A stretch of DNA of 64,000 nt. It comes from Polaribacter sp. KT25b (GTDB lineage Bacteria; Bacteroidota; Bacteroidia; Flavobacteriales; Flavobacteriaceae). Shown here piece after piece: positions 60,685 to 64,000 of this stretch (positions within the stretch are counted from its first letter, which is position 1; every line of letters begins with the position of its first letter). The position numbers and the translations under genes are program-made. The notes beneath the pieces are model-generated. The model was given only the letters and a program-made list of their open reading frames with translations, had not been told where the DNA came from and made no database searches. The stretch is from contig NZ_LT629752.1 of the NCBI RefSeq assembly GCF_900105145.1, forward strand, positions 3,725,501 to 3,789,500. The letters run 5' to 3'.

Positions 60685-63600
60685 ATGAAAATGAAAAAAA
60701 CTATTACTTATCTGTTTGCTTTTTTTATGCTATTGCTAAATAGCCAAAAAATAATTGGGCAAACATTTTCTCAGAACAATAATCTAATTAATGTCGTACC
60801 ATTATTAGATGATAATGTATTTGAAAATTCAGAAAAATTTTCAAATACATTAAACGATTATAGTATTGAAAGTTTTGTAGTTAATGATGAAGCTATTGTA
60901 AACTTAGAAAATGAAAAAAATCTAATTACATCTTCAGTTTCTAAAGTTGAGTTAAGTGCACCAAACGCAATACTTACTCCAATTACCCAAGCCAACATAC
61001 AAACTGCAGTAGATGATTGGATAGCAAACCCAACAACAGCTACAGCTACTTATGGTCATATTAGCAATTGGGATACATCCAATATTACTAGTATGTCAAG
61101 CTTATTTTTAAATAAAACAACATTTAATGATGATATTTCTGGCTGGGACACCTCTAATGTTGTTTCAATAAGAGCGATGTTTAATAATGCTAGTAGTTTT
61201 AACCAAAATATTGCTGGCTGGGATGTATCTAATGTTACAGGTTTCGATCAAGTTTTCTCAGGAGCTACAAGTTTTAATCAAGATATTAGTTCATGGAATG
61301 TAGCTGCTAGTAATAACTTTAAAGAGATGTTTAAAGATGCTATAAACTTCAACCAACCTTTAAATAATTGGGATGTAACTGATACTAATAATATGCAAAG
61401 TATGTTTAGAGGAGCTACAAGTTTTAACCAACCTTTAAATAATTGGAACGTAACAAACATAACTGCTATGTATTTTATGTTTTCTGGAGCCACGAATTTT
61501 AATCAAGACCTTACCAACTGGTGTGCAACAAATATAGCGAGTGAACCTATTGGGTTTGCTGACAACTCTGCATTATTGAATACAAATAAGCCTAGTTGGG
61601 GAACTTGTACTGCAAATACTTCTGTAGATACAAAAGTTGCGACATCTATTACATTAAATTCTGTTGTATTAGAAGGTTATATAACATCAAATGTTACAGT
61701 AATTGAAAGAGGTTTTGTTTTTGCGGTAACATCAACAAACTCAAATCCTGAAATAAATGGAACAGGAGTAGTGAAAGAGAATAATGATGCTGGTTCTGGT
61801 ACGTTTAGTGAAACAATTACAGGGTTAACTAGTAATACAGAATACTCTTATAAAGCTTATGCAATAACAGCTTCTGGTATTATTTATGGAAATGTGTTAA
61901 CATTTACAACTTTAGGTAATACACCACCAGTATTTACGTCAGTAAGTTCAGTTAATTTTACAGAGAATACAGATGGCATTGTTTATACAGCAGAAGCAAC
62001 AGATAGTGATTCTATAACTTATAGTTTAGGTGTAAATGCAGACGAGTCATTATTTACAATAGTTGGTTCTACAGGAGAAGTTAGTTTTGTAACATCACCA
62101 GATTTTGAAACAAAAGCATCTTATACAATTAATGTAATTGCTACAGATGCCTTAGGTAATGCAGCAAATAAAGATGTTATTATTACAATTATTGATTTGG
62201 ATGAAGTACCGCCAACATTCACATCAGCAACAGCTGTAGATTTCACAGAAAACGAAGCAGGAGTAGCATACACCATTACAGCAACAGATAATGGAGTAAT
62301 AACATATAATTTAGGATCAGGAAATGATGAAGCATCTTTTACAATTGATGGAGCAGAAGTTAGTTTTGTAGCATCACCAGATTTTGAAACAAAAGTATCT
62401 TATACAATTAATGTAATTGCTACTGATGACTTAGGTAATGCTGCAAATCAAGATGTAATTATTACGATTATTGATTTGGATGAAGTACCGCCAACAGTAG
62501 TTATTACCTCAAGTTTAATGGGTCCTACAAGTACAACTCCAATTCCAGTAACAGTAACGTTTAGTGAAACAATAACTGGTTTTGATGCAGGAGATATTTC
62601 AGTAAGTGGAGGAACTATCCAGAGTTTTACAGGTACAGATGCTGATTATAGTTTCGATTTAGTTCCTTCTGGAGGTGGAACATTAACAGTAGATATAGCA
62701 GCAGATGTTGCACAAGATGCAGCTGGAAATAATAATACAATTGCAAATCAATTTAGCATAGAATATTCAGATCTTCCAGCTACCGCGTTAAACTTTGATG
62801 GTGTTGATGATTATGTAATTATAGGTAATGTTTTACCATCTAATACATCTTATACCAAAGAAGCGTGGATTTTTACAGAGCAAAATAAGGAGGCTCAAAA
62901 CATTATTTCTTCATTAAAAGCTCCATTTTGGTTGAATAATTTAAAGCTAGAGGCTACAAATTTATTTAGATATTCAGGATCAGTACAATCACCAAATACA
63001 TTACCATTAAATACTTGGGTACACGTTGCAGTTTCTTGGGATGGAACTACAATGAGGTTATACGAAAATGGTGTAGAAGTTGATTCAAGAACTAATGTAG
63101 GAAATTATACAAGAGAAGCAATAAACTTGGGAGCTATGGTTGTAGGTAATCCTATTAGTATGTTGGATGGAAACCTAGATGAAGTTCGTATTTGGAATAC
63201 AGCAAGATCAAGTGCTGAGATTGTTGCTTATAAAGATGTAGAATTAACTGGAAATGAGTCTGGTTTAGTAGCGTACTACAATTTTAATCAAGGAAATGTA
63301 AATGCTAATAATTCAGGAGTTACTACCTTATTAGATAGGCAAACCAATGGAACAGTATATAATGGAACTTTAACAGATTTTACATTAACAGGAAGTACTT
63401 CTAATTGGATAGATGGATTAGCAAATGATGTGGTAAGTGGATCACTAATTTTAAGTACTCAAGCTGCAACAGATATTACAACTGCAAATGCCACTTTAAG
63501 TGGATTAGTTATTACTGTGGGTTCAAAATCAATATCAGAAAAAGGAATAATGATTTCTGATGTAAATACTAATCCAACAATTCCTGGAGCAGCAACTGTT

Positions 63601-64000
63601 AAATATATAGATACATCCGCAGGAAATGACATTAGTATAACAAGAACAGATTTAAATATAGCTACACAATACTACTTTAGAACTTATGCAATTGATGCTG
63701 ATGGTAAAACTTTTTATGGAGATGTTTTTACATTTAATACCTCTGGGCATACTGCACCAGAAATTTCAACTTCAACTGCTACAGATATAACTTTAAATAG
63801 TGCAACACTTTCTGGTACTATAACTGTTAATGGAACAAAATCAATTATTGAAACAGGTTTTGTTATTGCTATTTCTTCAGAAAATGCTGATCCAACTATT
63901 TCAGGGACAGATACAACAAAGTTAGAATCAGGTTCTATATCTGATGAATTTATTTCTTTTGCTACAGGTTTAAGTTCTAATGTTCAGTATAGTTTTAAAG
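60685..64000 (+). CDS. Giant multidomain surface protein, N-terminal part (BspA-like, cadherin-like, LamG-like modules)
   Basis: An uninterrupted frame of more than 1100 codons runs off the window edge. Signal peptide (MKMKKTITYLFAFF, about 1-27). Residues about 105-300 are BspA-like DUF285 repeats (SFNQ-PLNNWDVTN spacing about 24). Then an Fn3-like unit, two cadherin-like repeats (about 415-600, SYTINVIATDALGNAA; nearly duplicated), an Ig-like unit, a LamG-like domain (about 695-870, ALNFDGVDDYV and LDEVRIWNTARS) and further Fn3-like units. It is probably exported by T9SS and mediates attachment; the sorting domain would lie outside the window. Confidence 0.88.
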   Translation, partial: MKMKKTITYLFAFFMLLLNSQKIIGQTFSQNNNLINVVPLLDDNVFENSEKFSNTLNDYSIESFVVNDEAIVNLENEKNLITSSVSKVELSAPNAILTPITQANIQTAVDDWIANPTTATATYGHISNWDTSNITSMSSLFLNKTTFNDDISGWDTSNVVSIRAMFNNASSFNQNIAGWDVSNVTGFDQVFSGATSFNQDISSWNVAASNNFKEMFKDAINFNQPLNNWDVTDTNNMQSMFRGATSFNQPLNNWNVTNITAMYFMFSGATNFNQDLTNWCATNIASEPIGFADNSALLNTNKPSWGTCTANTSVDTKVATSITLNSVVLEGYITSNVTVIERGFVFAVTSTNSNPEINGTGVVKENNDAGSGTFSETITGLTSNTEYSYKAYAITASGIIYGNVLTFTTLGNTPPVFTSVSSVNFTENTDGIVYTAEATDSDSITYSLGVNADESLFTIVGSTGEVSFVTSPDFETKASYTINVIATDALGNAANKDVIITIIDLDEVPPTFTSATAVDFTENEAGVAYTITATDNGVITYNLGSGNDEASFTIDGAEVSFVASPDFETKVSYTINVIATDDLGNAANQDVIITIIDLDEVPPTVVITSSLMGPTSTTPIPVTVTFSETITGFDAGDISVSGGTIQSFTGTDADYSFDLVPSGGGTLTVDIAADVAQDAAGNNNTIANQFSIEYSDLPATALNFDGVDDYVIIGNVLPSNTSYTKEAWIFTEQNKEAQNIISSLKAPFWLNNLKLEATNLFRYSGSVQSPNTLPLNTWVHVAVSWDGTTMRLYENGVEVDSRTNVGNYTREAINLGAMVVGNPISMLDGNLDEVRIWNTARSSAEIVAYKDVELTGNESGLVAYYNFNQGNVNANNSGVTTLLDRQTNGTVYNGTLTDFTLTGSTSNWIDGLANDVVSGSLILSTQAATDITTANATLSGLVITVGSKSISEKGIMISDVNTNPTIPGAATVKYIDTSAGNDISITRTDLNIATQYYFRTYAIDADGKTFYGDVFTFNTSGHTAPEISTSTATDITLNSATLSGTITVNGTKSIIETGFVIAISSENADPTISGTDTTKLESGSISDEFISFATGLSSNVQYSFK

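Noticed and set aside
61278..61493. 71-codon minus-strand frame
   Set aside because: Shadow of the BspA-like repeats; its apparent repetition simply mirrors theirs.

Overview
The window is a low-GC chromosomal segment from a marine-type member of the Flavobacteriaceae, most plausibly Polaribacter or a close relative. The evidence is a type IX secretion sorting domain, several TonB-dependent or OMP_b-brl outer-membrane proteins, DUF4286, a quinol-dependent NO reductase with an Rrf2 regulator, SufABCDS, and the near absence of Shine-Dalgarno motifs. No tRNA, rRNA or CRISPR array was seen. The genus assignment is inference.

Region 1 (1-8.2 kb) holds the tail of a dacB-type D,D-carboxypeptidase, a SPOUT RNA methyltransferase and mutS. 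Between the methyltransferase and mutS lies an insertion of about 4.4 kb, flanked by a direct repeat of the last 156 bp of mutS. The insertion carries two units of similar layout. Each has a lipoprotein with a Gly/Ala-rich hydrophobic C-terminus, then a 56-58 residue two-helix membrane protein, then a palindrome-rich repeat of about 130 bp. An IS3-family element sits between the units, and the second lipoprotein gene has an in-frame TGA. This is the best candidate for an undescribed system: a toxin/immunity-like cassette pair.

Region 2 (8.2-19 kb) is mostly housekeeping: an RNA methyltransferase, mgtE, rsmA, a DUF4286 protein, a TPR protein, serS and ribF. It also holds a decayed two-component system (kinase pseudogene plus a regulator lacking its phospho-acceptor), a 47-residue small protein behind a sigma-54-like promoter, and a structured repeat that recurs at 45.5 kb.

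Region 3 (19-36 kb) has a TonB receptor with an SGNH lipoprotein, then the suf iron-sulfur assembly genes (sufA, sufB, a metallo-beta-lactamase-fold lipoprotein, sufC, sufD, and sufS further away). It ends with an M1 peptidase carrying a T9SS tail, thiL and an MFS transporter.

Region 4 (36-49.5 kb) has an outer-membrane protein and a membrane-bound AraC regulator with a three-copy 15-bp operator candidate between them, hydrolases and brnQ. A second AraC regulator stands next to two promoters with the same 21-bp-spaced TGTCCA repeats, which precede thioredoxin and a Cys-rich peptide/AhpD-like/cupredoxin cluster. YceI and a membrane winged-helix regulator follow.

Region 5 (49.5-64 kb) has an MbnP/MbnH-type copper operon headed by a CNGKC-motif protein lacking an ATG start, then a quinol NO reductase-cupin-Rrf2 unit with two matching operator candidates. 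PPK2, an alpha/beta hydrolase, a PfkB sugar kinase and an aminopeptidase P follow. The window ends inside a giant surface protein with BspA-like, cadherin-like, LamG-like and Fn3-like modules.
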